Assembly (NCBI RefSeq): GCF_013874595.1
Contig: NZ_CP059431.1
Location: forward strand, 1,426,001-1,490,000
DNA length: 64,000 bases
Direction of reading: 5' to 3'
Origin: Flavobacterium sp. xlx-214
GTDB lineage: Bacteria > Bacteroidota > Bacteroidia > Flavobacteriales > Flavobacteriaceae
The notes under the pieces are model-generated. The model worked only from the letters and a program-made list of their open reading frames with translations. It was not told the DNA's origin and did no database searches. Below, in pieces: positions 42,506 to 52,571 of the stretch. How positions within the stretch are numbered: position 1 is the first letter of the stretch; each line of letters begins with the position of its first letter. The position numbers and the translations under genes are program-made.

Positions 42506-45500
42506 ATGGCATCAAACAAAAAATACTGGACAAGTGTTGAGGAACTAAACGAAAATAGTTCTATTGTTGAGAGGCTAAGAAACAATGAGTTTGTTGAAGA
42601 AATTCCAACAGAGGATTTTCTTGGAGATAAAAACACTTTGTCTTCTTCATCAACATCTCGTAGAGACTTTTTGAAATACGTTGGTTTTTCTACAGCTGCA
42701 GCTTCTTTAGCAGCTTGTGAAGGGCCTGTTAAAAAGTCAATTCCTTATGTATTTCAACCAGAGGAGATTATTCCTGGCGTTGCCGACTATTATGCAACAA
42801 CAGTTGCTGATGGTTTTGATTTTGTAAATGTTTTAATTAAAACACGCGAAGGTCGTCCTATTAAAGTAGAGAACAACTTTATGGAAAACGCAATTACAGG
42901 TGCAAATGCACGTGTACATGCTTCTGTATTGTCTTTATATGATAGTTTACGTTTAAAGCAACCAAAAATTGATAATAAGGCAGCTTCTTGGTCTGATGTA
43001 GATCAAAAAGTAAAAGCTAGTTTAACTGCTGGTGGTCAAATTGTGTTATTAACAAACACTATGGCGTCTCCATCAACAGATAAATTAATTGCTGAGTTTA
43101 AAGCAGCTTATCCAACTGCAAAACACATCATTCATGATGCAGTGGGTAGCGATGCAGCTTTAGATGCTTATCAACAAGCTTACGGTACAAGAGCTTTAGC
43201 TGATTACGATTTTGGTAAAGCTGATGTAATTGTTTCTGTTGGTGCAGATTTCTTAGGAGATTGGCAAGGTGGCGGATACGATAGTAACTATGCAAAAGGA
43301 CGTGTTCCTAAAAACGGAAAAATGTCTAAACATTTCCAGTTTGAGGCTAATATGTCTTTATCAGGAGCAAGTGCAGACAAGCGTATTCCTTTAACAGTTG
43401 CAGATCAAAAATTAGCCTTAGTAAAATTATACAATGTTGTTACAGGTAATGCTGTTTCAGTAGGAAATACAGCTGCTGATGCTGAAGTTACAAAAGCAGC
43501 ACAACAATTAAAAGTAGCCGGAGCTAACGGAGTTTTAGTTTCTGGTATTGATGATGTTAATGCACAGTTATTAGTATTTGCTATTAACCAAGCATTAGGA
43601 TCGGTAGCTTTTAACCCAGCACAACCTAAATATGTACGTGGTGGTAATAATAAAGAAGTAGCACAATTAGTTAAAGATATGCAAGCTGGTTTAGTAAGCA
43701 CTTTAATTATGAGTGGTGTTAACCCAGTTTATACTTTAGCAAACGGCGCTGCTTTTGCAGAAGGTTTAAAGAAAGTAAAAACATCGGTTTCTTACACATT
43801 ACGTGAAGATGAAACAGCTTCTTTAGTAAACATTGCTGCTGCTGCACCTCATTATTTAGAGGCTTGGGGCGATGTTCAAATGAAAAAAGGACATTACTCA
43901 ATTACACAACCAACTATTCGTCCGTTATTCAATACAAAACAATTCCAAGAAGGTTTAATGTCTTGGTTAGGAAAAACAGAATCTTATTATGATTATGTAA
44001 AAGCTGTTGGAACTGGTTTTGCAAACGGAAAAACTTGGAATCAATTAGTACATGACGGTTTTGCTGTTAGCGAAGTAGCTACAGGAGCAACTGCAACTGC
44101 AGATTTCTCTGGTGCTGCAACAGCATTAGCATCATCTAAAAAAGGAACTGGTTTAGAATTAGTATTGTATTCTAAAACTGGTATGGGTGATGGTCAGCAA
44201 GCAAATAACCCTTGGTTACAAGAGTTTCCAGATCCTATTTCACGTGTATCTTGGGATAACTATTTAACCATTTCTAAAGCTGACGCTGAAACATTAGGTA
44301 TTAAAAACTATAATGTTGCAAACGGTGGTTTAAATGGATCATATGTAACATTAAAAGTAGGTGATGCTGTTTTAGAAAATGTACCAGCTTTCATTCAGCC
44401 AGGTCAAGCTAAAGGAACCGTAGGTTTATCTTTCGGTTACGGACGTAAATCGGCTTTAAAAGAAGAAATGCAAGTAGGTGTTAACGCTTACAAATTATAC
44501 AAAGACTTTAATAATACACAAAACGTATCAATTGAGTTAGGAGCTGGAGATCATGAGTTTGCTTGTGTGCAGTTACAAAGGACTTTAATGGGTCGTGGTG
44601 ATATTGTTAAAGATACTACATTACAAATCTTCAATACAAAAGATGTTAAAGAGTGGAATGTAAAACCTCATGTATCTTTAGATCACCAATCGGTTGAAGC
44701 TTCAACTGTTGATATTTGGGAATCTTTTGATCGTACAGTAGGTCATCACTTCAACTTATCTATTGACTTAAACTCTTGTACTGGTTGTGGTGCATGTGTT
44801 ATTGCATGTCATGCAGAAAACAACGTTCCTGTTGTTGGTAAAGACGAGGTAAGAAGATCACGCGATATGCACTGGTTACGTATTGATAGATACTACTCTT
44901 CTGAAGATACATTTGAGAAAGATGTTGATAAAAAAGGTACAGCAAGTGGTTTAATGGGAAGTATTGAGGTATTTAGCGGATTAGAACATCCTGCAGATAA
45001 CCCACAAGTAGTTTTCCAACCAGTAATGTGTCAGCATTGTAACCACGCACCTTGTGAAACAGTTTGTCCTGTGGCAGCTACCTCTCACGGTCGTCAAGGT
45101 CAAAACCATATGGCTTATAACCGTTGTGTTGGTACGCGTTACTGTGCAAACAACTGTCCTTACAAAGTACGTCGTTTCAACTGGTTCTTGTACAACCACA
45201 ATAATGCATTTGATTACCACATGAACGATGATTTAGGTCGTATGGTATTAAATCCAGATGTTAACGTACGTTCACGTGGGGTTATGGAGAAATGTTCTAT
45301 GTGTATTCAAATGACACAAGCTACTATTTTAAAAGCGAAGAAAGAAGGAAGAAAAGTAAACGCAAACGAGTTTGAAGTAGCTTGTTCTGCAGCTTGTACC
45401 TCTGGATCGATGATTTTTGGTGATGTAAATGACAAAGAATCTGAAGTAGCTAAGTTATACGAAGATGATAGAAGATATCATTTGTTAGAGCATTTAGGAA

Positions 45501-45544
45501 CAAAACCAAATGTGTTCTACCACGTTAAAGTAAGAAATGTATAA
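42506..45544 (+). CDS. actB: Alternative complex III subunit ActB, molybdopterin-oxidoreductase-like with Fe-S domain
   Basis: 1012 residues. A TAT motif (SRRDFLKYVGF) is followed by lipobox LAAC; such variant TAT signals are typical of ACIII. A molybdopterin-oxidoreductase-like domain (to about 720) should lack the cofactor, as in known ACIII. Then comes a ferredoxin-like domain with four cysteine groups: C-x2-C-x2-C-x3-C (CTGCGACVIAC), CQHCNHAPCETVC, CVGTRYCANNC and CSMC...CSAAC, giving three [4Fe-4S] and one [3Fe-4S] by family knowledge. It contacts ActC to receive electrons from quinol. Confidence 0.95.
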   Translation: MASNKKYWTSVEELNENSSIVERLRNNEFVEEIPTEDFLGDKNTLSSSSTSRRDFLKYVGFSTAAASLAACEGPVKKSIPYVFQPEEIIPGVADYYATTVADGFDFVNVLIKTREGRPIKVENNFMENAITGANARVHASVLSLYDSLRLKQPKIDNKAASWSDVDQKVKASLTAGGQIVLLTNTMASPSTDKLIAEFKAAYPTAKHIIHDAVGSDAALDAYQQAYGTRALADYDFGKADVIVSVGADFLGDWQGGGYDSNYAKGRVPKNGKMSKHFQFEANMSLSGASADKRIPLTVADQKLALVKLYNVVTGNAVSVGNTAADAEVTKAAQQLKVAGANGVLVSGIDDVNAQLLVFAINQALGSVAFNPAQPKYVRGGNNKEVAQLVKDMQAGLVSTLIMSGVNPVYTLANGAAFAEGLKKVKTSVSYTLREDETASLVNIAAAAPHYLEAWGDVQMKKGHYSITQPTIRPLFNTKQFQEGLMSWLGKTESYYDYVKAVGTGFANGKTWNQLVHDGFAVSEVATGATATADFSGAATALASSKKGTGLELVLYSKTGMGDGQQANNPWLQEFPDPISRVSWDNYLTISKADAETLGIKNYNVANGGLNGSYVTLKVGDAVLENVPAFIQPGQAKGTVGLSFGYGRKSALKEEMQVGVNAYKLYKDFNNTQNVSIELGAGDHEFACVQLQRTLMGRGDIVKDTTLQIFNTKDVKEWNVKPHVSLDHQSVEASTVDIWESFDRTVGHHFNLSIDLNSCTGCGACVIACHAENNVPVVGKDEVRRSRDMHWLRIDRYYSSEDTFEKDVDKKGTASGLMGSIEVFSGLEHPADNPQVVFQPVMCQHCNHAPCETVCPVAATSHGRQGQNHMAYNRCVGTRYCANNCPYKVRRFNWFLYNHNNAFDYHMNDDLGRMVLNPDVNVRSRGVMEKCSMCIQMTQATILKAKKEGRKVNANEFEVACSAACTSGSMIFGDVNDKESEVAKLYEDDRRYHLLEHLGTKPNVFYHVKVRNV

Positions 45545-45577
45545 GTATAGTATTAATTAGAAACATTATAAAGGATT

Positions 45578-46981
45578 ATGTCGTCACATTACGAAGCACC
45601 CATTAGAAAACCTTTAGTTCTTGGTGATAAAACTTATCACGATGTAACGGTAGATGTTGCTAGACCTGTTGAAGGCCGTGCTAATAAACAATGGTGGACT
45701 GTTTTCACAATTGCTTTAATTGCATTCCTTTGGGGAGCAGGTTGTATGGTGTATACCATTTCTACAGGTATTGGTACTTGGGGATTAAATAAAACCGTTG
45801 GATGGGCTTGGGATATTACCAACTTTGTTTGGTGGGTAGGTATCGGTCACGCGGGTACACTTATTTCGGCTGTATTATTATTATTCCGTCAAAAATGGAG
45901 AATGGCTATTAACCGTTCAGCAGAGGCAATGACTATTTTCTCTGTAGTTCAGGCAGGTTTATTCCCAATTATTCACATGGGTCGTCCATGGTTGGCTTAC
46001 TGGGTATTACCAATGCCAAACCAATTTGGGTCGTTATGGGTTAACTTTAACTCGCCCTTATTATGGGACGTATTCGCGATCTCTACTTATTTATCTGTAT
46101 CATTAGTTTTCTGGTGGACAGGTTTATTACCAGATTTCGCTATGTTACGCGATAGAGCGGTAACACCATTTGCAAAAAGAATTTATTCAACATTATCATT
46201 TGGTTGGTCAGGGCGTGCTAAAGATTGGCAACGTTTTGAAGAAGTATCATTAGTATTAGCTGGTTTAGCTACACCTTTAGTACTTTCTGTACACACCATT
46301 GTATCTTTTGACTTTGCTACGTCTGTAATTCCAGGATGGCATACAACAATCTTACCTCCGTATTTCGTTGCGGGTGCAATCTTCTCAGGATTTGCCATGG
46401 TAAACACGTTGTTAATCATCATGAGAAAAGTAGTAAACTTAGAAGACTATATTACTATTCAACACATAGAATTAATGAACATTATTGTAATGATTACAGG
46501 TTCTGTTGTTGGGGTAGCGTATATTACTGAGTTAGTTATTGCATGGTATTCTGGAGTTGAGTATGAACAATATGCATTCTTAAATCGTGCTACAGGTCCT
46601 TACTGGTGGTCATACTGGTTAATGATGACTTGTAACGTAATTTCTCCGCAAGTTATGTGGTTCAAGAAAATTCGTACTTCTATCTTAGGGTCGTTCATTA
46701 TATCAATCATTGTAAATATAGGTATGTGGTTTGAGCGTTTCGTAATCATTGTAACATCATTACACCGTGATTACTTACCATCATCTTGGACTATGTTCCA
46801 GCCAACATTTGTTGATGCAGGTATTTACATTGGTACTATTGGTTTCTTCTTTGTATTATTCTTATTATACTCTAGAAGCTTCCCAGTTATTGCACAGGCA
46901 GAGGTTAAAACAATTTTAAAATCGTCTGGTGATAATTACAAAAGAGATAGAGAAAACGGACATCATTCACACAATCATTAA
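45578..46981 (+). CDS. actC: Alternative complex III subunit ActC, NrfD-like quinol-oxidising membrane subunit
   Basis: 467 residues with about ten transmembrane helices and a His-rich tail (GHHSHNH). The NrfD/PsrC fold is indicated by FVWWVGIGHAGTLISA, FPIIHMGRPW and the following helices; PsrC-type subunits carry the quinol site near the membrane surface. Paralogous to ActF in the same operon. Gap of 33 bases after actB, 6 before actD. Confidence 0.95.
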   Translation: MSSHYEAPIRKPLVLGDKTYHDVTVDVARPVEGRANKQWWTVFTIALIAFLWGAGCMVYTISTGIGTWGLNKTVGWAWDITNFVWWVGIGHAGTLISAVLLLFRQKWRMAINRSAEAMTIFSVVQAGLFPIIHMGRPWLAYWVLPMPNQFGSLWVNFNSPLLWDVFAISTYLSVSLVFWWTGLLPDFAMLRDRAVTPFAKRIYSTLSFGWSGRAKDWQRFEEVSLVLAGLATPLVLSVHTIVSFDFATSVIPGWHTTILPPYFVAGAIFSGFAMVNTLLIIMRKVVNLEDYITIQHIELMNIIVMITGSVVGVAYITELVIAWYSGVEYEQYAFLNRATGPYWWSYWLMMTCNVISPQVMWFKKIRTSILGSFIISIIVNIGMWFERFVIIVTSLHRDYLPSSWTMFQPTFVDAGIYIGTIGFFFVLFLLYSRSFPVIAQAEVKTILKSSGDNYKRDRENGHHSHNH

Positions 46982-46987
46982 TAAGTT

Positions 46988-47512
46988 ATGAGTACAAAAG
47001 TTATACACGTATTATACAATGATGATGATGTTTTAATGGATGCAGTTAAAGCAACACGCGCTGCGCATCATCACATAGAAGAGGTTTTTACACCTTTTCC
47101 AGTACACGGTTTAGATAAAGCAATGGGTTTAAAACCAACCCGCTTAGCAATATGCGCTTTTATCTATGGATTATGTGGTTTATCATTTGCAACCTATATG
47201 ATGAATTACATTATGATTCAAGATTGGCCACAAGACATTGGTGGAAAACCAAGTTTTAGTTACATTCAAAATATGCCTTCATTTGTGCCTATTATGTTTG
47301 AATTAACAGTTTTCTTTGCAGCCCATTTAATGGTAATTACCTTCTTTTTAAGAAGTAGATTATGGCCATTTAAAAAAGCAGAAAACCCTGATGTAAGAAC
47401 AACAGATGATCATTTCTTAATGGAAGTTGCTTTACATGGTAACGAAGAAGAAGCGGTTGAGTTCTTTAAAAATACAGGTGCAGTAGAAGTTAAAGTAATC
47501 GATAAACACTAG
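46988..47512 (+). CDS. actD: Alternative complex III subunit ActD (DUF3341)
   Basis: 174 residues, DUF3341 pattern: an N-terminal soluble part (VIHVLYNDDDVLMDAVKATR, HHIEEVFTPFPVHGLDKAMG), two transmembrane helices (LAICAFIYGLCGLSFATYMM; FVPIMFELTVFFAAHLMVI) and a C-terminal soluble tail with DDHFLMEV. A structural ACIII subunit without cofactors. Confidence 0.93.
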   Translation: MSTKVIHVLYNDDDVLMDAVKATRAAHHHIEEVFTPFPVHGLDKAMGLKPTRLAICAFIYGLCGLSFATYMMNYIMIQDWPQDIGGKPSFSYIQNMPSFVPIMFELTVFFAAHLMVITFFLRSRLWPFKKAENPDVRTTDDHFLMEVALHGNEEEAVEFFKNTGAVEVKVIDKH

Positions 47513-47519
47513 TAGTACA

Positions 47520-48068
47520 ATGAAGACTTTATATAAAATAGTTGCTTTAGCAGGATTTTCAACTTTAGCTACATCATGTTTTAATAAGGAAAAACCAAAC
47601 GTTCAGTTTTTTCCTAATATGTACGAATCTGTAGCTTACGAAACATATTCTGAATCTAACGCATTTAAAAACGGAAAAGAAGGTCAAGTTCCTGCGCAAG
47701 GATCAATTCCACGCGGTTTTCAACCAGAAGAATATCCTGATACACCAGAAGGTTTAGCAGCAGCAAGATTAAATTTAAAATCACCTTTAGATACAATTTC
47801 TGAAGTCGATATGGAAAAAGCAAAAGGATTGTACACTATTTATTGTGCAATTTGCCATGGCGATGCAGGAGATGGAAAAGGTAATTTGGTTAAAAGAGAA
47901 AAATTCCTTGGGGTACCTAACTATGCTGAACGCGAGTTAACAGAAGGTGGTATTTATCATGTAGTTACTTACGGCTTAAACGCAATGGGATCACATAAAA
48001 ATCAATTAACACAACACGAAAGATGGTTGGTTACATCTTATGTGATGAAATTGAAATCGGAATTATAA
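47520..48068 (+). CDS. actE: Alternative complex III subunit ActE, monoheme lipoprotein cytochrome c
   Basis: 182 residues: lipobox LATSC (Cys20), then a class I cytochrome c domain with CAICHG and a distal Met in LNAMGSHK. It should be anchored in the membrane by lipid and carry electrons from ActA toward the oxidase. Gap of 7 bases after actD. Confidence 0.93.
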   Translation: MKTLYKIVALAGFSTLATSCFNKEKPNVQFFPNMYESVAYETYSESNAFKNGKEGQVPAQGSIPRGFQPEEYPDTPEGLAAARLNLKSPLDTISEVDMEKAKGLYTIYCAICHGDAGDGKGNLVKREKFLGVPNYAERELTEGGIYHVVTYGLNAMGSHKNQLTQHERWLVTSYVMKLKSEL

Positions 48069-48095
48069 TTGTAAAACTTATTTGAAAGTTTAGAT

Positions 48096-49460
48096 ATGTA
48101 CACATTTTCAGGCAAATTAAAAACCTTTTCTATTATCTTAATGGTTTTGGGTATCGTGGGAATAGCTTATGGCTTTTTAACGGCACCTAAAACAGTAGAG
48201 CAGGTGGAAGTAATTTTAAGCGAGCAACACCATGGTGGGCACGGTTCGCACGATGCACATGCTGCACCAGCACATGGTGAGGCTACTGCACACGCAACAC
48301 CAGCACACGGTGAAGCTGATGCAGCGCACAAAGAACATCAAAAACATTTAGAGCACGTTTTACATCAGTTACAAAATAAACCTTGGGCTGCTGTTTACAT
48401 AGGATGTATCTTTTCTATGTTAGTAGCTTTAGGAGTATTTACATTTAACCAAATTCAATATGCTGCTTCAGCGGGATGGTCACCAGTATTATTCCGTGTA
48501 ATGGAAGGTTTATCAGCTTATTTATTACCAGGCTCTATCTTATTCTTTTTATTATTAGTAGCAAGTTCATCGCACTTAAACCATTTATTTGTATGGATGG
48601 CTGATGGTGTTACAGAACCTGGTCATGCTAATTATGATGCTATTATTGCAGGTAAATCAGCTTATTTAAATATACCTTCTTTCTTAATTAGAGCTGTTGT
48701 GTTTTTAGCAGGATGGAACATTTTCAGAATGCTTTCTCGCAAAAACTCATTGGCTTTAGATGAAACAGGTGATTTAACTTATTACAAAAGAAACTTTAAA
48801 TTAGCAGCTACTTATTTAGTATTCTTTATTGTTACAGAGTCTATCATGTCATGGGATTGGATCATGTCTATTGATGCGCACTGGTACTCAACATTATTTG
48901 GATGGTATGTATTTGCATCGTTCTTTGTAACAGCTATTACAGTAATTGCATTATCAACTCTTTATTTAAAAAATAAAGGTGTGTTAGAGTTTGTAAATAC
49001 ATCACACATACACGATTTAGCTAAATTTATGTTTGGTTTGTCTATTTTCTGGACATACTTATGGTTCTCACAATTCATGTTAATGTGGTATTCAAACATT
49101 CCAGAAGAGGTAACCTATTTCATTTTTAGAATAGAAGAGTATAACTTACCTTTCTTTGGTATGTTAGTATTAAACTTTGTATTGCCAATTTTATTATTAG
49201 TAAATACAGATTTTAAACGCTTATCTTGGATTATTGTTATGGCAGGTACTTGTATTATTGTGGGTCACTATTTAGACTTCTTTAATATGATTATGCCAGG
49301 AACGGTTGGAGCTTCTTGGTTTATTGGAGCTGCTGAAATTGGATCTGTTTTCTTCTTTGGTGGATTATTTATTTTTGTTGGATTCTCAGCAATTGCTAAA
49401 GCACCATTATTAGCTAAGAATAATCCAATGATAGAGGAGAGTAAACATTTTCATTATTAA
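48096..49460 (+). CDS. actF: Alternative complex III subunit ActF, NrfD-like membrane subunit
   Basis: 454 residues with about ten transmembrane helices, paralogous to ActC. An odd His/Ala-rich loop (about residues 46-76, with HHGGHGSHDAHAAPAHGE) lies between the first two helices, on the likely periplasmic side, and could bind metal. The remainder is the usual quinol-interacting subunit of ACIII, with GWSPVLFRVMEGLSAYLLPG and SWDWIMSIDAHWYSTLFGW. Confidence 0.93.
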   Translation: MYTFSGKLKTFSIILMVLGIVGIAYGFLTAPKTVEQVEVILSEQHHGGHGSHDAHAAPAHGEATAHATPAHGEADAAHKEHQKHLEHVLHQLQNKPWAAVYIGCIFSMLVALGVFTFNQIQYAASAGWSPVLFRVMEGLSAYLLPGSILFFLLLVASSSHLNHLFVWMADGVTEPGHANYDAIIAGKSAYLNIPSFLIRAVVFLAGWNIFRMLSRKNSLALDETGDLTYYKRNFKLAATYLVFFIVTESIMSWDWIMSIDAHWYSTLFGWYVFASFFVTAITVIALSTLYLKNKGVLEFVNTSHIHDLAKFMFGLSIFWTYLWFSQFMLMWYSNIPEEVTYFIFRIEEYNLPFFGMLVLNFVLPILLLVNTDFKRLSWIIVMAGTCIIVGHYLDFFNMIMPGTVGASWFIGAAEIGSVFFFGGLFIFVGFSAIAKAPLLAKNNPMIEESKHFHY

Positions 49461-49479
49461 TATTTAAAGTAATAAACAA

Positions 49480-50670
49480 ATGACGAGTTTATTAATAGTA
49501 GTTATAGTAGCATTATTAGGAATTGCTGTTTGGCAATTAACTAAGATATTCGATTTAACTCAGAGCAAGCATACTACTGGCGAAGAGTACAAATCACAAG
49601 TGGCTACTCACAAAGACAATAATATCAATGGATATTTAATGTTTGGCTTCTTAGCATTCATCTACATTTTCACAATTTATAGCTGTGCTAAATGGGGATA
49701 CATGCCTTTATTAGCCAACGCAGCTTCTGAACATGGTAAAGATGTAGACAACTTAATGATTATTTCATTATCTGTTATTTTCTTTGTTCAAATCATCACT
49801 CAGTTTTTATTACACTATTTTGCATTTGCTTACCGTGGTAATAAAGATAGAAAAGCAGTTTTCTTTGCAGATAACGATAAGTTAGAGTTCATCTGGACAA
49901 TTATTCCGGTAATTGTTTTAGCAGGTTTAATTTTATACGGATTATATGCTTGGAACAACATTATGCATTATGATGATGAAGAAGAAGTATTGTATGTAGA
50001 GGTTTATGCTAAGCAATTTGGTTGGGATATTCGCTACTCTGGTAATGATAACGTTTTAGGTAAAGCCAATGTACGTTTTATTGAAGGCGTTAATGCAGTA
50101 GGTGTTGATATGGCCGATCCAAATGCTCAAGATGACGTTTTAGCAAAAGAATTGCACTTACCAGTAGGTAAAAAAGTAGTTTTAAAAATGCGTTCTCAAG
50201 ACGTATTACACTCTGCTTACTTTCCTCACTTCCGTGCACAAATGAACTGTGTACCAGGTATGGTTACTCAATTTGCTATGACACCAACAGTTACTACAGC
50301 TGAAATGAGAGATCGTGAAGAGATTGTTAACCGAGTTAATAAAATCAACGAGGCGCGTAACAAACACAGCAAAAAATTAGTTGAAAAAGGTGAACCAGGT
50401 TTAGAACCATATGTTTTTGATTATATTTTATTATGTAACAAAATTTGTGGTCGCTCACACTACAACATGCAAGCAAAAGTTGTTGTAGAAAAAGAAAGCG
50501 AGTTTAAAAAATGGTTAGGTTCACAACCAACATTAGGAAAACAAGTTGCTGAAGAAAAAGCTGCTGCTGCACTAAAAGTAGAAGCACAGCCAACTCAAGC
50601 TTCTGAGCCAACTGAAGAACCACAAGTTGTAGTTGATACTACAAAAGTTGTAGCTCAAGTAATTAAATAA
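49480..50670 (+). CDS. coxB: Cytochrome c oxidase subunit II
   Basis: 396 residues: N-terminal helix, two oxidase II helices, then the Cu_A cupredoxin domain with the first ligand in DVLHSAYFPHFRAQMNC and the CNKICGRSHYNM motif (C-x3-C-x3-H-x2-M). There is no fused cytochrome c domain, so electrons should come from ActE/ActA, as in the ACIII-aa3 supercomplex. It has an extra Ala/Glu/Pro-rich tail (about 345-396). Confidence 0.95.
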   Translation: MTSLLIVVIVALLGIAVWQLTKIFDLTQSKHTTGEEYKSQVATHKDNNINGYLMFGFLAFIYIFTIYSCAKWGYMPLLANAASEHGKDVDNLMIISLSVIFFVQIITQFLLHYFAFAYRGNKDRKAVFFADNDKLEFIWTIIPVIVLAGLILYGLYAWNNIMHYDDEEEVLYVEVYAKQFGWDIRYSGNDNVLGKANVRFIEGVNAVGVDMADPNAQDDVLAKELHLPVGKKVVLKMRSQDVLHSAYFPHFRAQMNCVPGMVTQFAMTPTVTTAEMRDREEIVNRVNKINEARNKHSKKLVEKGEPGLEPYVFDYILLCNKICGRSHYNMQAKVVVEKESEFKKWLGSQPTLGKQVAEEKAAAALKVEAQPTQASEPTEEPQVVVDTTKVVAQVIK

Positions 50671-50699
50671 TTTGTTTTTACCAATAAAAAATTATTAGT

Positions 50700-52499
50700 A
50701 TGTCAGCAGTAGGACACGAGTTAACACACGATCATGCACATGATCACCACCATAAAGAAACCTTTGTTACAAAGTACATCTTTAGTCAAGATCACAAAAT
50801 GATTGCAAAGCAATTCCTTATTACAGGTATTGTTATGGGAATCATTGGTATTGTAATGTCATTATTATTCCGTATTCAAATCGCATGGCCAGAAGAGTCT
50901 TTTAAAATTTTCTCTATATTGTTAGGAGATGATTTTGCTCCGGGTGGTGTAATGCGTAACGATATTTATTTAGCATTAGTTACCATTCACGGAACCATCA
51001 TGGTATTCTTTGTATTAACAGCAGGTTTATCAGGTACGTTCTCTAACTTATTAATTCCATTGCAAATTGGTGCACGCGATATGGCATCAGGATTCATGAA
51101 CATGTTATCGTTCTGGATTTTCTTCATAGCTTGTATTGTAATGATTTCTTCATTATTTGTTGAATCAGGACCAGCATCAGCAGGATGGACAATTTATCCA
51201 CCATTATCTGCAGTTCCAGAAGCAATTCCAGGATCTGGTACAGGTATGACGTTATGGTTAATTTCTATGGCGTTGTTCATTGCACAATCGTTAATGGGAT
51301 CATTAAACTATGTTGTTACTGTTCTTAACTTAAGAACAAAAGGTATGACAATGACGCGTTTACCATTAACAATATGGGCTTTATGGGTAACTGCAATTAT
51401 TGGTATTGTATCGTTCCCAGTATTATTATCAGCAGCATTGTTGTTAATTATGGATAGAAGTTTTGGTACTTCATTCTTCTTATCAGATATTTATTTAGCA
51501 GGTGAGGTTTTACATTACCAAGGAGGTTCTCCTGTATTGTTTGAGCACTTATTCTGGTTCTTAGGTCACCCAGAGGTTTACATTGTAATTTTACCTGCTA
51601 TGGGTATTACATCAGAAGTAATTTCAGCTAACGCTCGTAAACCAATTTTCGGTTACCGTGCCATGATTACTTCAATCTTAGCAATTGCTTTCTTATCAAC
51701 AATTGTTTGGGGTCACCACATGTTCGTTTCAGGTATGAATCCTTTCTTAGGATCGGTATTTACCTTTACAACATTATTAATTGCAATTCCATCAGCTGTA
51801 AAAGCGTTTAACTACATTACAACTTTATGGAAAGGTAACTTACAGTTAAACCCATCTATGTTATTCTGTATTGGTTTCGTATCAACATTTATTACAGGTG
51901 GTTTAACAGGTATTATTTTAGGAGATTCAACTTTAGATATCAACGTTCACGATACGTATTTCGTTATTGCACACTTCCACTTAGTAATGGGTATTTCTGC
52001 TCTTTATGGTATGTTTGCAGGTATTTACCATTGGTTCCCTAAAATGTACGGACGTATGATGAATAAAAACTTAGGATACATTCACTTCTGGGTAACAGTA
52101 GTATGTGCGTACGGAGTTTTCTTCCCAATGCACTTTATAGGTATGGCTGGTTTACCACGTCGTTATTATACTAACTCTGCATTCCCTATGTTTGATGATA
52201 TGGTTGATGTGAACATTTTAATTACCATATTTGCATTAGTAGGTGCTGCATTCCAATTAGTATTCTTATTCAATTTCTTCTACAGTATTTTCTATGGTAA
52301 AAAAGCTTCTCAAAACCCTTGGAAAGCAACTACTTTAGAGTGGACTACACCAGTTGAGCATATCCATGGTAACTGGCCAGGAGAAATTCCAGAAGTACAC
52401 CGTTGGCCTTATGATTATTCTAAGCCAGGTTATGATGAAGATTTTGTTCCGCAAACTGTGCCATTGAGAGATGGTGAAAAGGATGGAGGACATCATTAA
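50700..52499 (+). CDS. coxA: Cytochrome c oxidase subunit I (aa3 type)
   Basis: 599 residues, 12 transmembrane helices, heme a, heme a3 and Cu_B. Seen: heme ligand His in VTIHGTIMVFF, the Cu_B segment FWFLGHPEVYIVILPAMG (His-Pro-Glu-Val-Tyr cross-link), HHMFVSGMNP, and the a/a3 ligand pair in VIAHFHLVMG. The N-terminus is His-rich (THDHAHDHHHKE). It is followed by a terminator, so the operon ends here and subunits III and IV are elsewhere. Confidence 0.96.
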   Translation: MSAVGHELTHDHAHDHHHKETFVTKYIFSQDHKMIAKQFLITGIVMGIIGIVMSLLFRIQIAWPEESFKIFSILLGDDFAPGGVMRNDIYLALVTIHGTIMVFFVLTAGLSGTFSNLLIPLQIGARDMASGFMNMLSFWIFFIACIVMISSLFVESGPASAGWTIYPPLSAVPEAIPGSGTGMTLWLISMALFIAQSLMGSLNYVVTVLNLRTKGMTMTRLPLTIWALWVTAIIGIVSFPVLLSAALLLIMDRSFGTSFFLSDIYLAGEVLHYQGGSPVLFEHLFWFLGHPEVYIVILPAMGITSEVISANARKPIFGYRAMITSILAIAFLSTIVWGHHMFVSGMNPFLGSVFTFTTLLIAIPSAVKAFNYITTLWKGNLQLNPSMLFCIGFVSTFITGGLTGIILGDSTLDINVHDTYFVIAHFHLVMGISALYGMFAGIYHWFPKMYGRMMNKNLGYIHFWVTVVCAYGVFFPMHFIGMAGLPRRYYTNSAFPMFDDMVDVNILITIFALVGAAFQLVFLFNFFYSIFYGKKASQNPWKATTLEWTTPVEHIHGNWPGEIPEVHRWPYDYSKPGYDEDFVPQTVPLRDGEKDGGHH

Positions 52500-52506
52500 T
52501 AAATAG

Positions 52507-52536
52507 AAAAGTCTCGCAATTTGTGAGACTTTTTTT
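52507..52536 (+). terminator. Terminator at the end of the respiratory operon
   Basis: Stem AAAAGTCTC with GAGACTTTT (52507-52515 and 52525-52533), T7, 7 bases after the coxA stop. Confidence 0.85.
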
Positions 52537-52571
52537 ATATTTATACATCACCAACAAAAACAACAACACAT

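Noticed and set aside
42506..45544. ActB as an active molybdenum enzyme
   Set aside because: The context (actA to actF, TAT plus lipobox) shows that this is the ACIII subunit, whose molybdopterin-like domain carries no cofactor in known complexes.
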